A DNA stretch of 36,047 bases from positions 1 to 36,047 of the forward strand of contig NZ_JADEWO010000059.1 of the NCBI RefSeq assembly GCF_015207605.1. Direction: 5' to 3'. The stretch is from Oculatella sp. LEGE 06141 (GTDB lineage: Bacteria; Cyanobacteriota; Cyanobacteriia; Elainellales; Elainellaceae). Position 1 is the stretch's first letter; every line of letters starts with the position of its first letter. Both the position numbers and the translations under genes were made by a program. A model generated the notes under the pieces. It did no database searches and was not told the origin of the DNA. It saw only the letters and a program-made list of their open reading frames with translations. Shown here piece by piece: positions 1 through 8,483 of the stretch.

Positions 1-2
1 GC

Positions 3-1079
3 GGGCAGGGGCGGGCAGGCAACGTTCGCATCCGGGCTGATTCGATGGCAATTACAAATGGAGCAGCTATTATCTCCAATACGGGAGGACAAGGAGACGC
101 CGGAACCATTCGCCTGTTTATCAACGATCGCCTCGAAATGGGTGAGCCTGCCGCTGATGGCACGCCCAGCGTCATTTCTACAGCGGTAGGACAAACAGCA
201 ATTGGCAACGGCGGCAATATTTTTATCACTGCCGATGAGCTGGCGATGACGCGATCGCTGATAACAGCGGCCAGTGGAGGTCAAGGCAATGCAGGCAATA
301 TCGAGATTGGGGCTGGCACGGTGCGGCTCAATGATGCGATCGTTGCCACAACCGGACGAACCGAGAACGGTGGCAATTTGGTGTTTCGCGGTCTAGATAT
401 CTTATTACTGGATAACGGCGCAAAAATCACTGCTGCGACACAGGTTACAGGCGCACAAGGAAACGGCGGTAATGTGTCGATCGACTCTGACCTGATTGTA
501 GCCGTTCCAGATGAAGACAGTGACATTGCGGCCAATGCAGAAGGCGGTCGTGGCGGCAATATCAATATCACAACACAGGGCATTTTTGGGATTGAACCGC
601 GCCCGGAGCGATCGCCACTGACCAGTGAAATTAATGCGAGTTCCCGCTTGAGCGTAGATGGAACAGTGACCATTACTCAGCCAGATGTTGAACCGACCGG
701 AGCGATCGCGTTGCCAACTGAGTTTAGTCCGCCGCTGCTAGCTCAAAACTGTCTGGCACAAGGAAGCCGCAACCGCTTTGTCAACACTGGACGCGGAGGA
801 CTGCCCACCAATCCGGCTGATCCGCTCGTTGCCGAAGAACTTTGGCAGGATTTAGGTGAATCTGACCCCGAAGCAGCGATCGAACCAACCGCAATGCCTG
901 AAGAAATCGATCGACCTCAAACCACCCTGACTGAGGCGCAAGGCTGGATTGTGGATTCTGAAGGAAACGTGATCCTGATCGCAGCCGCCCCAACTGCAAC
1001 ACCTTACATCGGAGTAGTAGCGGGATGCACCTCTGTTCCAGCACCCTTACGGGATGTCCTTGAATCATCGCATGAATAA
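3..1079 (+). CDS. Two-partner-secretion exoprotein, filamentous haemagglutinin-like, C-terminal part (5' truncated by window)
   Basis: The frame is open from base 3, so the true start lies upstream; the first internal ATG is at 45. The visible part (about 358 residues) is built of short Gly/Asn-rich beta-helix repeats of the type GNGGNIxI and GQGNAGNIxI, as in cyanobacterial exoproteins that carry an N-terminal haemagglutination (TPS) domain and are exported through a TpsB/ShlB porin. Near the end is a conserved tail for this group: a PPLLAQNC segment, then an acidic linker and a final hydrophobic/Cys-containing patch (GVVAGCTSV). No catalytic motif is seen. The stop (1077-1079) overlaps the next gene, which suggests translational coupling to the CHAT protein. 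The family call is firm; the function (secreted adhesin, or partner/substrate of the CHAT protein) is inferred. Confidence 0.85.
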   Translation, partial: GQGRAGNVRIRADSMAITNGAAIISNTGGQGDAGTIRLFINDRLEMGEPAADGTPSVISTAVGQTAIGNGGNIFITADELAMTRSLITAASGGQGNAGNIEIGAGTVRLNDAIVATTGRTENGGNLVFRGLDILLLDNGAKITAATQVTGAQGNGGNVSIDSDLIVAVPDEDSDIAANAEGGRGGNINITTQGIFGIEPRPERSPLTSEINASSRLSVDGTVTITQPDVEPTGAIALPTEFSPPLLAQNCLAQGSRNRFVNTGRGGLPTNPADPLVAEELWQDLGESDPEAAIEPTAMPEEIDRPQTTLTEAQGWIVDSEGNVILIAAAPTATPYIGVVAGCTSVPAPLRDVLESSHE

Positions 1080-3600
1080 TCGCAGCGTCGGCACAGCATC
1101 ATATCGATTCGTGGCATGGCTTTTAGTGGGGTTCCTGCTGTTTTGCGGCCTAAATTTTAGTCAACAGTCGAGCGCATCAACCCCGATCGAGCAACCCGCT
1201 TTGATCCAGCAGGGTCGATTGCACTATCAGGCTGGACAGTTCGCGCAGGCAGCAGAGTTTTGGCAGCAGTCTGCCGCCGCACAGAATGATCCACTGAATC
1301 AAGCGAGAATATTGGGCTACTTGGCTTTGGCGCAGCAACAGCTTGGCGCGTGGGACGACACAAAACGATCGATCGCCACCAGCCTTGACCTGTTGCAATC
1401 GATTCCTTCAAGTGCTGAACAGCAGCTTGTCCTGGCACAAATTTCCAACACGCAAGCCAGCCTTGAATATGCACAGGGGCAAACCGAGCAGGCGATCGAC
1501 ACTTGGCGACAGGCAAGCGCTTTATATGCCGCAGCAGGCGACCAAGAAAAACGCATCGGCAGCCTACTCAATCAGGTACAGGCGTTGCAGACACTAGGGC
1601 TATATTCTCAGGCACGGCAACTGCTGAGCGAGATTGAGCAATCGCTTCAGACGCAACCTGATTCTGCTCTAAAAGCGATGTCGCTCCGCAATTTAGGCAA
1701 TGTGCTGCGAGCGACCGGAAATTTCACCACTGCGCGGCGGGTGCTACAGCAAAGTTTGGCGATCCTCCAGTCTGTTTCGCCATCAGACCTCGGTCCTAGT
1801 TTGATCAGTTTGGGCAACGTGGCGCAATCTGAACAAGAAACCGATTTGGCCTTGCAGTACTACCAGCAGGCCGCAACCAATGCTACGCCCCTAATTCAGC
1901 TTCAAGCAAATTTGAATCAGCTAAGTTTGCTAGTCAAAACTCAACGATGGGACGAGGCGCGATCGCTCCTACCAACCATTCAACCCTTGTTAAACCTCCC
2001 GCCCAGTCGAGTTATTGTCTATGCTCAAATCAACTTTGGGCGAAGTCTGATGCAGTTTGAGCATCCTGACCCAGCAGCGATCGTCCCGATTCTGACTCAG
2101 GCCATTCGGCAAGCCCAAAGCCTCAAGGATGTTCGCGCCGAAGCATATGCACTGGGCAACTTGGGCAGCCTCTACGAGCAAACACAGCAGTGGGACGAAG
2201 CGCGACGGCTAACTGAACGATCGCTCTTGCTGGCACAGACGGCAAACGCTTCAGACATTGCTTACCAGTGGCAGTGGCAGCTTGGACGAATTCTTAAGGC
2301 GCAAGATCGAGTGGAAGATGCGATCGTCGCCTATCAAGCTGCCTATGAAACTCAGCAATCGTTGCGAGCTGACTTACTGGCAACCAGCCCCGACCTCCAG
2401 TTTTCCTTCCGTGAAAGCGTTGAGCCAGTGTATCGAGATCTGGTTGAACTGCTGCTGCGTCGTTCGATCCCTTCAAGTTCTGCCAGTCAGGAAAACTTGC
2501 GGCAAGCCCGTCAGGTGATCGAGTCGCTCCAGCTTGCTGAACTCGACAACTTCTTTCGCACTGCTTGTCTGGAAGGACAGCGAGTCACGATCGACCAAAT
2601 TCCTCAGACCAATGCGGCGGTTATCTACCCGATTATTCTTCAGAACCGCCTCGAAGTGATTCTCAGCCTGCCCGGACAAGCGCTACAGCAGTATACGGCG
2701 ATCGTGCCTCAAGCCACAGTCGAATCAACCCTAAGAGATCTACGGCAAAACCTGGAAAAGCCATTCACCACAATACAGGGCAAGCAGCTAGGGCAGCAGG
2801 TGTATGACTGGCTGATTCACCCGATCGAATCTGACCTACAAGCTGGATCGATTACGACGCTGGCCTTTGTTCTCGATGGAGCGCTTCGCAATGTGCCAAT
2901 GGCTGCGCTTTACGATGGCAACCAATATTTGATTGAAAATTATAGTATCGCCCTCACACCGGGATTGCAGATTTTTCGACCACAGACGCTAGAGCGCGAT
3001 CGCCTGCGGGCACTTGTCGCTGGATTGAGCGAAGAGCGCGGCGGATTCAGTGCGCTTGCCAACGTCGAACAAGAATTGCAGGCGATCGAGGCCGAAATTC
3101 CCAGCCGCGTCTTGCTCAATCAAACCTTTACCAGCGAGGCGTTAAAAGCGCAGATCGATCGCACGCCAACCCCGATCGTGCATCTGGCAACGCACGGCCA
3201 ATTTAGCTCCAACGCAGACCAAACTTTTATCCTGGCCTGGGACAGACCGATCGAGGTGCAGGAATTCGGATCGCTGCTGCGATCAGCAGATGATCGGCGC
3301 GAAGCGATCGAACTGCTTGTTTTGAGTGCCTGTGAAACGGCGGCAGGAGACGATCGCGCTGCCCTCGGTCTCGCCGGAGTCGCAGTTCACTCTGGCGCTC
3401 GCAGCACGCTTGCCTCGCTGTGGAGTCTCAACGACGAGTCGGCTGCCCGCTTCATTCGCCAGTTTTATCAGGAACTTCTTAATCCCGCCCTTTCCAAGAC
3501 TGAAGCCCTGCGTCAAGCGCAACTGACACTACTGCGGAATCCCAACTATCGATCGCCTCTTTATTGGGCAGCATATGTCCTGATCGGCAACTGGCTTTAG
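1054..3600 (+). CDS. TPR-repeat CHAT-domain (caspase-like) protein
   Basis: This is an 848-residue protein. The N-terminus (SYRFVAWLLVGFLLFCGLNF) is a hydrophobic signal or anchor segment, so the protein is probably exported. Residues ~50-430 form TPR-like helical repeats with Ala/Leu/Gln-rich units such as YQAGQFAQAAEFW. Residues ~560-848 form a CHAT domain with the expected dyad: His714 in HLATHGQF and Cys760 in LSACETAAG, followed by the GVAVHSGARSTLASLW signature. CHAT peptidases are clan CD relatives of caspases and separases. Two starts are possible: ATG 1054, or ATG 1072, which overlaps the stop of the exoprotein gene (ATGAATAA). I keep 1054, but 1072 is about as likely. The pairing of a secreted beta-helix protein with CHAT-TPR recurs in cyanobacteria; whether CHAT cleaves its neighbour is unknown. 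Confidence 0.88.
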   Translation: MSLNHRMNNRSVGTASYRFVAWLLVGFLLFCGLNFSQQSSASTPIEQPALIQQGRLHYQAGQFAQAAEFWQQSAAAQNDPLNQARILGYLALAQQQLGAWDDTKRSIATSLDLLQSIPSSAEQQLVLAQISNTQASLEYAQGQTEQAIDTWRQASALYAAAGDQEKRIGSLLNQVQALQTLGLYSQARQLLSEIEQSLQTQPDSALKAMSLRNLGNVLRATGNFTTARRVLQQSLAILQSVSPSDLGPSLISLGNVAQSEQETDLALQYYQQAATNATPLIQLQANLNQLSLLVKTQRWDEARSLLPTIQPLLNLPPSRVIVYAQINFGRSLMQFEHPDPAAIVPILTQAIRQAQSLKDVRAEAYALGNLGSLYEQTQQWDEARRLTERSLLLAQTANASDIAYQWQWQLGRILKAQDRVEDAIVAYQAAYETQQSLRADLLATSPDLQFSFRESVEPVYRDLVELLLRRSIPSSSASQENLRQARQVIESLQLAELDNFFRTACLEGQRVTIDQIPQTNAAVIYPIILQNRLEVILSLPGQALQQYTAIVPQATVESTLRDLRQNLEKPFTTIQGKQLGQQVYDWLIHPIESDLQAGSITTLAFVLDGALRNVPMAALYDGNQYLIENYSIALTPGLQIFRPQTLERDRLRALVAGLSEERGGFSALANVEQELQAIEAEIPSRVLLNQTFTSEALKAQIDRTPTPIVHLATHGQFSSNADQTFILAWDRPIEVQEFGSLLRSADDRREAIELLVLSACETAAGDDRAALGLAGVAVHSGARSTLASLWSLNDESAARFIRQFYQELLNPALSKTEALRQAQLTLLRNPNYRSPLYWAAYVLIGNWL

Positions 3601-3715
3601 GGAACTTCGAGGGTACATCCCAGTTATGTAGTGAGTAGAAATACTTGGAACTCCAGTTCAAGAACAGTTCTATTATGCTGAGGGTTAATCAATTCGTTAT
3701 CAGGAGAGCCGAGGC

Positions 3716-4320
3716 ATGGACACCGATAAACTGCAACCAATCCAAGCCCACGCTCGTGCTATGGCACCAGGGGATTTGAGTGAACTGTGCTGAGGTAAAG
3801 GATGCCCTTGAGCTTCGAGAAACAGACCCAACAAGGCTTGCAGGCTATCGCGTTAGTAAGTGGTCGGCATCAAGCCGAGCAGAGTGTAGACTAGCGCTTG
3901 GACGTGTACAAGAATGGGTTCCACTGTTCTTAGAGTTTTTTGTTACTTCACGCCCTTTTCTCCCATTGATTGGCCCTGAAGGGAAGCGATTCAAATGTAC
4001 TGGTGAAAGATGTAAGTCAATAGACAACCTCTGGCTACTCCAATCAGCTATTTAGGAGATGGTTATGACGGTATCTGGAATCTATTTCGAGAGATTGCGA
4101 TTCCAAGCCAGCGACAAGAGATTTTAGATTGGTTTCTCTAGTTGAGAATCTTCACAAGGTGGCAGGGTCACCGCAACGATTAGATGCAGCAGAGTCGCTA
4201 CTATGGAGGGGAAATATCGATGGAGCAATCGAGCAGGTTAGAGACGGGTCCGATGGGCAGGTCGATACTTTCATTGCCTATCTCAACAAGCACCGTCATC
4301 GTATCGTCAATTACGCAACC
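3716..4320 (+). pseudogene. Decayed ISKra4-type transposase
   Basis: The sequence begins with a good start (GGAGAGCCGAGGC then ATG 3716) reading MDTDKLQPIQAHARAMAP, which resembles ISKra4 transposase N-termini, but it stops after 25 codons. Near 4046 a second frame reads SYLGDGYDGIWNLF, then EILDWF, and hits a stop. One frame away, from 4132, it continues VSLVENLHKVAGSPQRL, then AESLLWRGNIDGAI, then YLNKHRHRIVNYA. That is the ILDWYHLxENLxKVGGS, LLWRG and HRxRIxNY series of ISKra4 transposases, split by a frameshift at about 4125. Similarity ends at about 4320, exactly where the oppositely oriented MgtC remnant starts. The middle (3780-4040) is not recognisable. The family call rests on remembered motifs. 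Confidence 0.62.
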
Positions 4321-4695
4321 CTGTTCCGATCAGTGCTAAGCCCCACAACCCACAGCTAGCTGCAATTGCCAGAGCCACCATTACCCAAAGTGTGGCGGCG
4401 GCGGAGGTCAGCCTTGCCACCGACGCTTCTCCCGAGCTACGGGTGGAGTGATGTAATACAATGACTCCAGAGCCGATAAAGCCAATTGCCGAGGTAATCC
4501 CTTGAAGCAGTCGGCTAGCGTCTCTGGTTCTGGTTGGCCAGCACTCGTTTAGGTTGAGATCAGCACAAACAAAGCAGCACCAAAACTAATAAGCCGGTGA
4601 GTTCTCAAGCCAGCTACTGTTGCACTTGATTCTCGTTCGAGTCCGATGACTGCGCCAACTAGCAACGCTAGGACTAGTCGGGCTGTCACTTCCAT
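4307..4695 (-). pseudogene. MgtC/SapB-like membrane protein, frameshifted
   Basis: On the minus strand from ATG 4695 the frame reads MEVTARLVLALLVGAVIGLE, then GLRTHRLISFGAALFVLIST and a stop at 4549. The -1 frame carries on with DASRLLQGITSAIGFIGSGV, then VARLTSAAATLWVMVALAIA and GLWGLALIGT, ending at TGA 4307-4309. Joined, these give the MgtC/SapB fold: a GAVIGLERE first helix, GLRTH, then the GIGFLGAG-like and T-A-A-ATLW helices. MgtC-like proteins are small membrane proteins linked to Mg2+ and acid stress. The C-terminus is cut at the junction with the transposase remnant, and the upstream side runs into an IS1 end at about 4757. It is clearly broken, so no function is expected. Confidence 0.7.
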
Positions 4696-4756
4696 CCAGT
4701 TACTTGAACCAGTGCAGCCATCTTCAATCACTTCGCTACGCTCACATGGGATTCCT

Positions 4757-5165
4757 GGCGTTGCATAATAGAGGGAAGAATCAAGCAGGAATCGGGACAT
4801 CCCAAAATCTCAAGTAGTGAAGTAACAAGCGGATCGAATGTCTCAGCATTTCCTCTGATTTGGAATAGCACAACGTCTTTCGATGTAATCGGGCTAGATA
4901 ATGCCGCAATCGTGTATTTTCACCTTCAACTCGGGTCATGTAGGTTTTGCTCACAATCTGGTCACCTGGTGGGATAAATCCTGGATAGACACTCCAACCG
5001 TCAGTGACATAGAAATAACATTGCCATGCTCCAACAATTGCCCACAAGGGGTCAAACGTCTTTGCACTATGGTTAACCTAACACCCGGCCCAAGATACCT
5101 GCTCGAAAGTGGTCTACTGCTGTCCACAACCAGATTTTGTTTTTTTCTAAAGCAGCAAAATTAAC
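4757..5165 (-). pseudogene. Truncated, frameshifted IS1-family transposase
   Basis: Two minus-strand frames join into one IS1 transposase C-terminal half. From about 5165 the frame reads FAALEKNKIWLWTAVDHF, then RAGILGRVLG and a stop at 5073. The adjacent frame resumes at about 5072 with HSAKTFDPLWAIVGAW, then CYFYVTDGWSVYPGFI, QIVSKTYMTRVEGENTRLRH and YLARLHRKTLCYSKS, ending at 4781. VTDGWSVYP and RVEGENTRLRHYLARL are hallmark IS1 motifs. One extra base near 5078 breaks the frame. The N-terminal half is missing. The sequence GGCGTTGCATAATAGAGG at about 4757-4774, just past the stop, may be the element's terminal repeat. Confidence 0.75.
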
Positions 5166-5262
5166 TGAAGGAACTTGTAAGTAAAAACGGTTGATGTTGA
5201 GCGCTCGCCCAAATGCACCACTCATGCTACTCTCAACTTTAAGATCTTTACTGCGATCGCGC

Positions 5263-5523
5263 ATGGGTAGCCAATCAACAACCAAAACCATCTTCCTTCT
5301 CGCCTCAATGGTGGGATGGCTGATTGTAGGTGCATCTCTGATGTATCTCTTTCCCCTCATTGCCGATCGATTGGTGTCTTCCGATCTGACTCATCAATGG
5401 ATGGCAACCCTGAGTCAAAGCGGTTACAAGCCAGTGCTGGCTTGGGGCGGCGGCGGCATTACCCTGGTTGTTACCGTATTAGCGAACATCATCTGGCACC
5501 AGCGGTTTGAAGGCAAGATTTAA
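5263..5523 (+). CDS. Small two-helix membrane protein, unknown
   Basis: From ATG 5263 this reads 86 residues with two clear transmembrane segments: residues ~10-30 (IFLLASMVGWLIVGASLMYL) and ~60-80 (LAWGGGGITLVVTVLANIIW). A short polar loop (DLTHQWMATLSQSGYK) separates them. The frame is open further upstream to TTG/ATG near 5191, but that stretch lies against the IS1 remnant and adds a non-membrane leader, so the shorter start is preferred; neither has a strong ribosome site. The protein is not recognised as a known family. It is flanked by a broken IS1 and an intact IS630, so it could be a surviving host gene or a relic. Confidence 0.55.
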   Translation: MGSQSTTKTIFLLASMVGWLIVGASLMYLFPLIADRLVSSDLTHQWMATLSQSGYKPVLAWGGGGITLVVTVLANIIWHQRFEGKI

Positions 5524-5553
5524 AGCGTTGCGGAATGGACATATGAATCGCTA

Positions 5554-5573
5554 AGGGGCATGGCTCCGCCCCT
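5554..5573. terminator. Short hairpin downstream of the 86-residue membrane protein
   Basis: AGGGGC and GCCCCT form a 6-bp stem around an 8-nt loop, 30 bp past the stop at 5523. There is no T-run, so intrinsic termination is only a possibility. Confidence 0.25.
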
Positions 5574-5655
5574 GAATTCTCTCATTCTGAAGGAGTTTGA
5601 CGGTTCGGTAGTCCCCTGGAACGGTGGAGTGGACGACTTCATCATTCCTGTACTA

Positions 5656-5668
5656 GTGTTCGGTCAAT
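5656..5668 (+). repeat. IS630 left terminal inverted repeat
   Basis: GTGTTCGGTCAAT, the partner of 6853-6865 with one mismatch; TA lies directly outside. Confidence 0.85.
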
Positions 5669-6796
5669 TATTAATAGACGGGTAAAGCCGCTTTAATTTT
5701 ACCCTGGCATCCGCCGTCGTAAAGCGCCAGTCAATCCAGGTTTCCTCATGATTACGGTTGTCCTGCCAAACTGCAACTTCCCGCTTGAGCACATCCATAT
5801 CAGGAAGGCGACGATCCAAACATTGACGACTCAAAATACTCAATTCAATTTCAGCCATGTTTAACCAACTGCCATGCTTGGGGGTGTGACAAAATTCCAA
5901 GCGGCTCAAAATTCGCTGCGCTTCGGTTGGCTCAAAGGCTTTGTAAAGTGAAGCGGGTGAATGGGTGTTGAGATTGTCGGCAATGACGATCACTTTGTCA
6001 GCTTGGGCATAATCTACATCGACCAAGGTTTTGAGCAAGTGGGCATAATCGAGGGCTGTGCGTTGCTTTGTCACTTCTACCCGCCGCCATCCCACCATCG
6101 GTTCACTCACCATAAACAAGTTCGCTGTGCCGTTGCGTTCATACTCATAATCGACCCGTTCCGGTTGTCCCCGCTCTGCTGGAATGGGAACGAGGGTTTC
6201 TTTGACTAATTGCTTGGTTGCCTCATCAATGCAAACCACTGGAACGTTGGGGTCATAAGCTGTTTGATACACGTCCAACACTGCTTCCATTCGCCAGACA
6301 AACTCTGCGTTTTGCTCCGGTGGAATTACCCAGCACTCTTGCCGCCAGGGTTGCAGTTCGTTTTTTTCAGCACTTGTCGCACGCTTTCATGACTCAACTG
6401 TTCGACATACCCCAGTTCCACCATTTGATCTGCCAATAATCGCAATGTCCAGCGCCCCTTTCCCTCGGGAGCCTCACTACAGCGCAATGCGATCAAATGT
6501 GCCTCACTTTCCCCATCCAACTTTCGTTTTCGTCCTCCACCCAGACGGCTCTTAAGCGCAGCTTCCAGACCTTCTTCGACAAATCGTTGCCGCACCCGCT
6601 CAATCGTTCGCAAACTAATGTCAAAGGCAGATTTGATGTCCTGGTCACGCCAACTCCCGTTCGGTTGATTGCAATCCGCTTTCAGGAGAATCCGCGCATG
6701 ATTGATCGTGTAGGCCGCTCGTTTGCCGGTCGTGACCAGTTGTTCGAGAGACTGCCGTTCTGTTTCGTTTAACTTAACGATGTACTTTTTGACCAT
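5664..6796 (-). CDS. IS630-family transposase made by -1 frameshift (orfA + orfB)
   Basis: orfA (6796 down to 6326, 156 residues in its own frame) carries the helix-turn-helix DNA-binding part (DQDIKSAFDISLRTIERVRQ). orfB (to 5664) carries the DDE catalytic core: VVCIDE (first Asp), VIADNLNTHSP (second Asp) and PKHGSWLNMAEIE (Glu). At 6361-6367 a run of seven A allows a -1 slip from KKTNCNPGG to KKNELQPWRQECW, giving one 377-residue product; 1133 nt plus one re-read base equals 378 codons, so the arithmetic fits. IS630 elements are known to use such slippage. No internal stop breaks either part, so the enzyme is probably functional. Confidence 0.88.
6361..6367 (-). other. A7 slippery site for -1 frameshifting
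   Basis: Seven T on the plus strand (A7 in the transposase mRNA) sit exactly where the orfA and orfB frames must join. Ribosomal slippage, or RNA-polymerase slippage adding one A, would both yield the fusion. Confidence 0.75.
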
Positions 6797-6852
6797 GCCA
6801 GCACCTTTGAAAGGACTGACTCAATCTTACTCCTTCTACTCGTCATTTCTTG

Positions 6853-6865
6853 ATTGACTGAACAC
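6853..6865 (-). repeat. IS630 right terminal inverted repeat
   Basis: ATTGACTGAACAC; its reverse complement matches the left end at 12 of 13 positions, and TA lies directly outside (6866-6867). Confidence 0.85.
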
Positions 6866-6890
6866 TAGCTGCACCAACCAACGGTTGACT

Positions 6891-7844
6891 TTATGAAGCA
6901 CCGTAACCCCGATTGCGGACTGCACGAAACATCCCGAATCGGCAAAGCCCTGTGCCAAATGCTAACCGCATCAGCAAGAGCGTCGGGACTTCTCGCAGAG
7001 ATTTAACCAAGCCCGGTACCCCAAACCGTACCAAACCTTCCGGTCGAGCCACCCCCTGCCAGATGGAATCGAGCCAGGAGGGAAGAGTTGCTTCTGCCCA
7101 ATCGGCAGTAATTACCTCTCCTGCAACGAAACCCGTTGCAGCTAACTGTTCTGCAAAGCCTTCAATACTGGCAAATTCGGGATGCGACCACTGATCCAGC
7201 AGTTGCCGCATCACGGATCGTTCCCAACCGTTGAGCGGCGTTTGCCGTGCATCTCGTTGGTTCCAATCGGCAACGACTAGTATGCCACCCGGCTTTAGCA
7301 CCCGCATCAACTCTTTGGCAAAAACCGCTTTGTCGGGCATATGAGGCCCAGCTTCAATTGACCAGACCACATCAAAACTGGCATCTGGGAACGACATCGA
7401 CATGGCATCGTCCACCTGAAACCGTACATCCAGTTCATTGGAAGTGAGTTCTTGGGCGCGTTTTACCTGCTGAGGGCTGATGGTAATTCCAGTAACGGCA
7501 AAGCCATAATCCCGTGCCAGAATCCGGCTACTGCCACCAATGCCACACCCCACATCCAAGACAGTTGTGCCGGGGGCAAGCTGGTCTAAACCACCCCATC
7601 GCACCATTTCGTGCACAAAATCGGCTTTAGCCGTCAAAAAATCCTTGCGCTGCGGGGGCGAACCATAATGCCCCAGGTGAATGTGTTCACCCCAATAAAA
7701 CTCTAAAATTCCGTCTTCTGTCCATTGGTCATAGGAGTTTGCAACCGAATCAGACGATTGGTAACGACGCGCCGTGAAGAGATAGAGAGCGACGGCGGCA
7801 ATCAACAGAGCCAAGACAATTCCCAGTATCAACCATAAACTCAT
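6891..7844 (-). CDS. MPBQ/MSBQ methyltransferase (2-methyl-6-phytylbenzoquinol type)
   Basis: From ATG 7844 this is a 317-residue protein: an N-terminal membrane helix (LILGIVLALLIAAVALYLF), a short ARRYQSSDSVANSYDQWTED linker, then a class I SAM methyltransferase domain with motif I VLDVGCGIGGSSRIL, GITISPQQVKRA, the WSIEAGPHMPDKAVF motif and LKPGGILVVADWNQRD. These stretches match, nearly word for word, the cyanobacterial enzyme (Synechocystis Sll0418) that methylates 2-methyl-6-phytyl- and solanesyl-benzoquinol in tocopherol and plastoquinone synthesis at the membrane. The frame runs on to 7919, but the shorter start gives the family's usual length (~318). The gene stands alone, with an IS630 just past its stop. 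Confidence 0.85.
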   Translation of the reverse strand: MSLWLILGIVLALLIAAVALYLFTARRYQSSDSVANSYDQWTEDGILEFYWGEHIHLGHYGSPPQRKDFLTAKADFVHEMVRWGGLDQLAPGTTVLDVGCGIGGSSRILARDYGFAVTGITISPQQVKRAQELTSNELDVRFQVDDAMSMSFPDASFDVVWSIEAGPHMPDKAVFAKELMRVLKPGGILVVADWNQRDARQTPLNGWERSVMRQLLDQWSHPEFASIEGFAEQLAATGFVAGEVITADWAEATLPSWLDSIWQGVARPEGLVRFGVPGLVKSLREVPTLLLMRLAFGTGLCRFGMFRAVRNRGYGAS

Positions 7845-7976
7845 GGAAACAACGCTAGCAACTACGACAGTCCTCCACCCTATTGTTGTAACCTTATTTG
7901 TGTGCGATCGCCCGATCACGGCTAAACAGGGAACTTACAGCAGTTCTCAATCGAGTCAGCCACAGTCTCGCCAGAT

Positions 7977-7998
7977 GGGTTGGGGGTTGGGGGTTGGG
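7977..7998 (+). repeat. G-quadruplex-type motif (four G-runs)
   Basis: Four runs of 3-5 G separated only by TT (GGGTT, GGGGGTT, GGGGGTT, GGG) lie 130 bp upstream of the methyltransferase start, with the G-rich strand as the non-template-side plus strand. The pattern fits the G3+N1-7 rule. No function is shown. Confidence 0.5.
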
Positions 7999-8309
7999 AT
8001 GTGGTGAATGCAAATGAAAACGGCTGTATAAACCTGATTGACACCGCCAATTATGGACAAACCGTTGAGACATTATCTATGTAGATGTTTATGGATACTC
8101 CGGTGGTATTGACAGCGATCGCGTATATCCTGACATGGATCGGTTAAACGTTACGTGGTGAGTTGAACGGACTCATACCCCACACCGCAGAACAGTAATT
8201 GGCCAGAACTGGCCTCAACTTAGACATTAGCAGAGATCAGCTTGGGTCAGGCAGGATGGCGCAACAGCACGAAACTCTAACCCCTATCTCCCCGACCCTC
8301 TCTCAAGGT

Positions 8310-8423
8310 GGGCTGTATACAAAGATCGTTTTAGCCCCCCTCTTGCTTCCTATTACTAAAGGGGATCAAGGGAGGCGAACCAGTGCTTGCTGGTTATTCT
8401 GAGATGTGTGTATACAGTAGCCC
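8310..8423. repeat. Palindromic MITE-like repeat, ~114 bp
   Basis: The outer arms are GGGCTGTATACA (8310-8321) and TGTATACAGTAGCCC (8409-8423), which pair except for a 3-base bulge. Inside, TTTTAGCCCCCC (8329-8340) faces AAAGGGGATCAAGGGAGGC, a second nested C/G-rich pairing. There is no coding capacity. It lies in the gene-free stretch 7845-8647. Confidence 0.5.
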
Positions 8424-8483
8424 AACGCAGGACAGGGTTTAGGATGAGGGCTTTTGAGTTTTGTTGGTTAGGAATCAGTTCCC

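Larger units (their letters stand above)
5656..6865 (-). mobile_element. IS630-family insertion sequence, apparently complete (~1.2 kb)
   Basis: The terminal inverted repeats are GTGTTCGGTCAAT at 5656-5668 and ATTGACTGAACAC at 6853-6865 (12 of 13 bases match). Each end is flanked by TA (5654-5655 and 6866-6867), the target duplication expected for IS630/Tc1-mariner elements. Inside are two transposase frames on the minus strand joined by a slippery A7. The element lies 24 bp past the stop of the methyltransferase gene, so it interrupts no visible gene. All parts look intact, so the element may still be mobile. Confidence 0.9.

Noticed and set aside
281-673. 130-codon minus-strand frame opposite the exoprotein
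   Set aside because: Antisense shadow of the Gly/Asn-rich repeats; proline/serine-rich composition and no start signal.
3780-4055. 91-codon plus-strand frame in the ISKra4 relic
   Set aside because: Its translation resembles nothing and it lies between two recognisable transposase pieces; treated as decayed element sequence.
8199-8402. 67-codon plus-strand frame in the 7.9-8.6 kb gap
   Set aside because: It is made up largely of palindromic repeat sequence.
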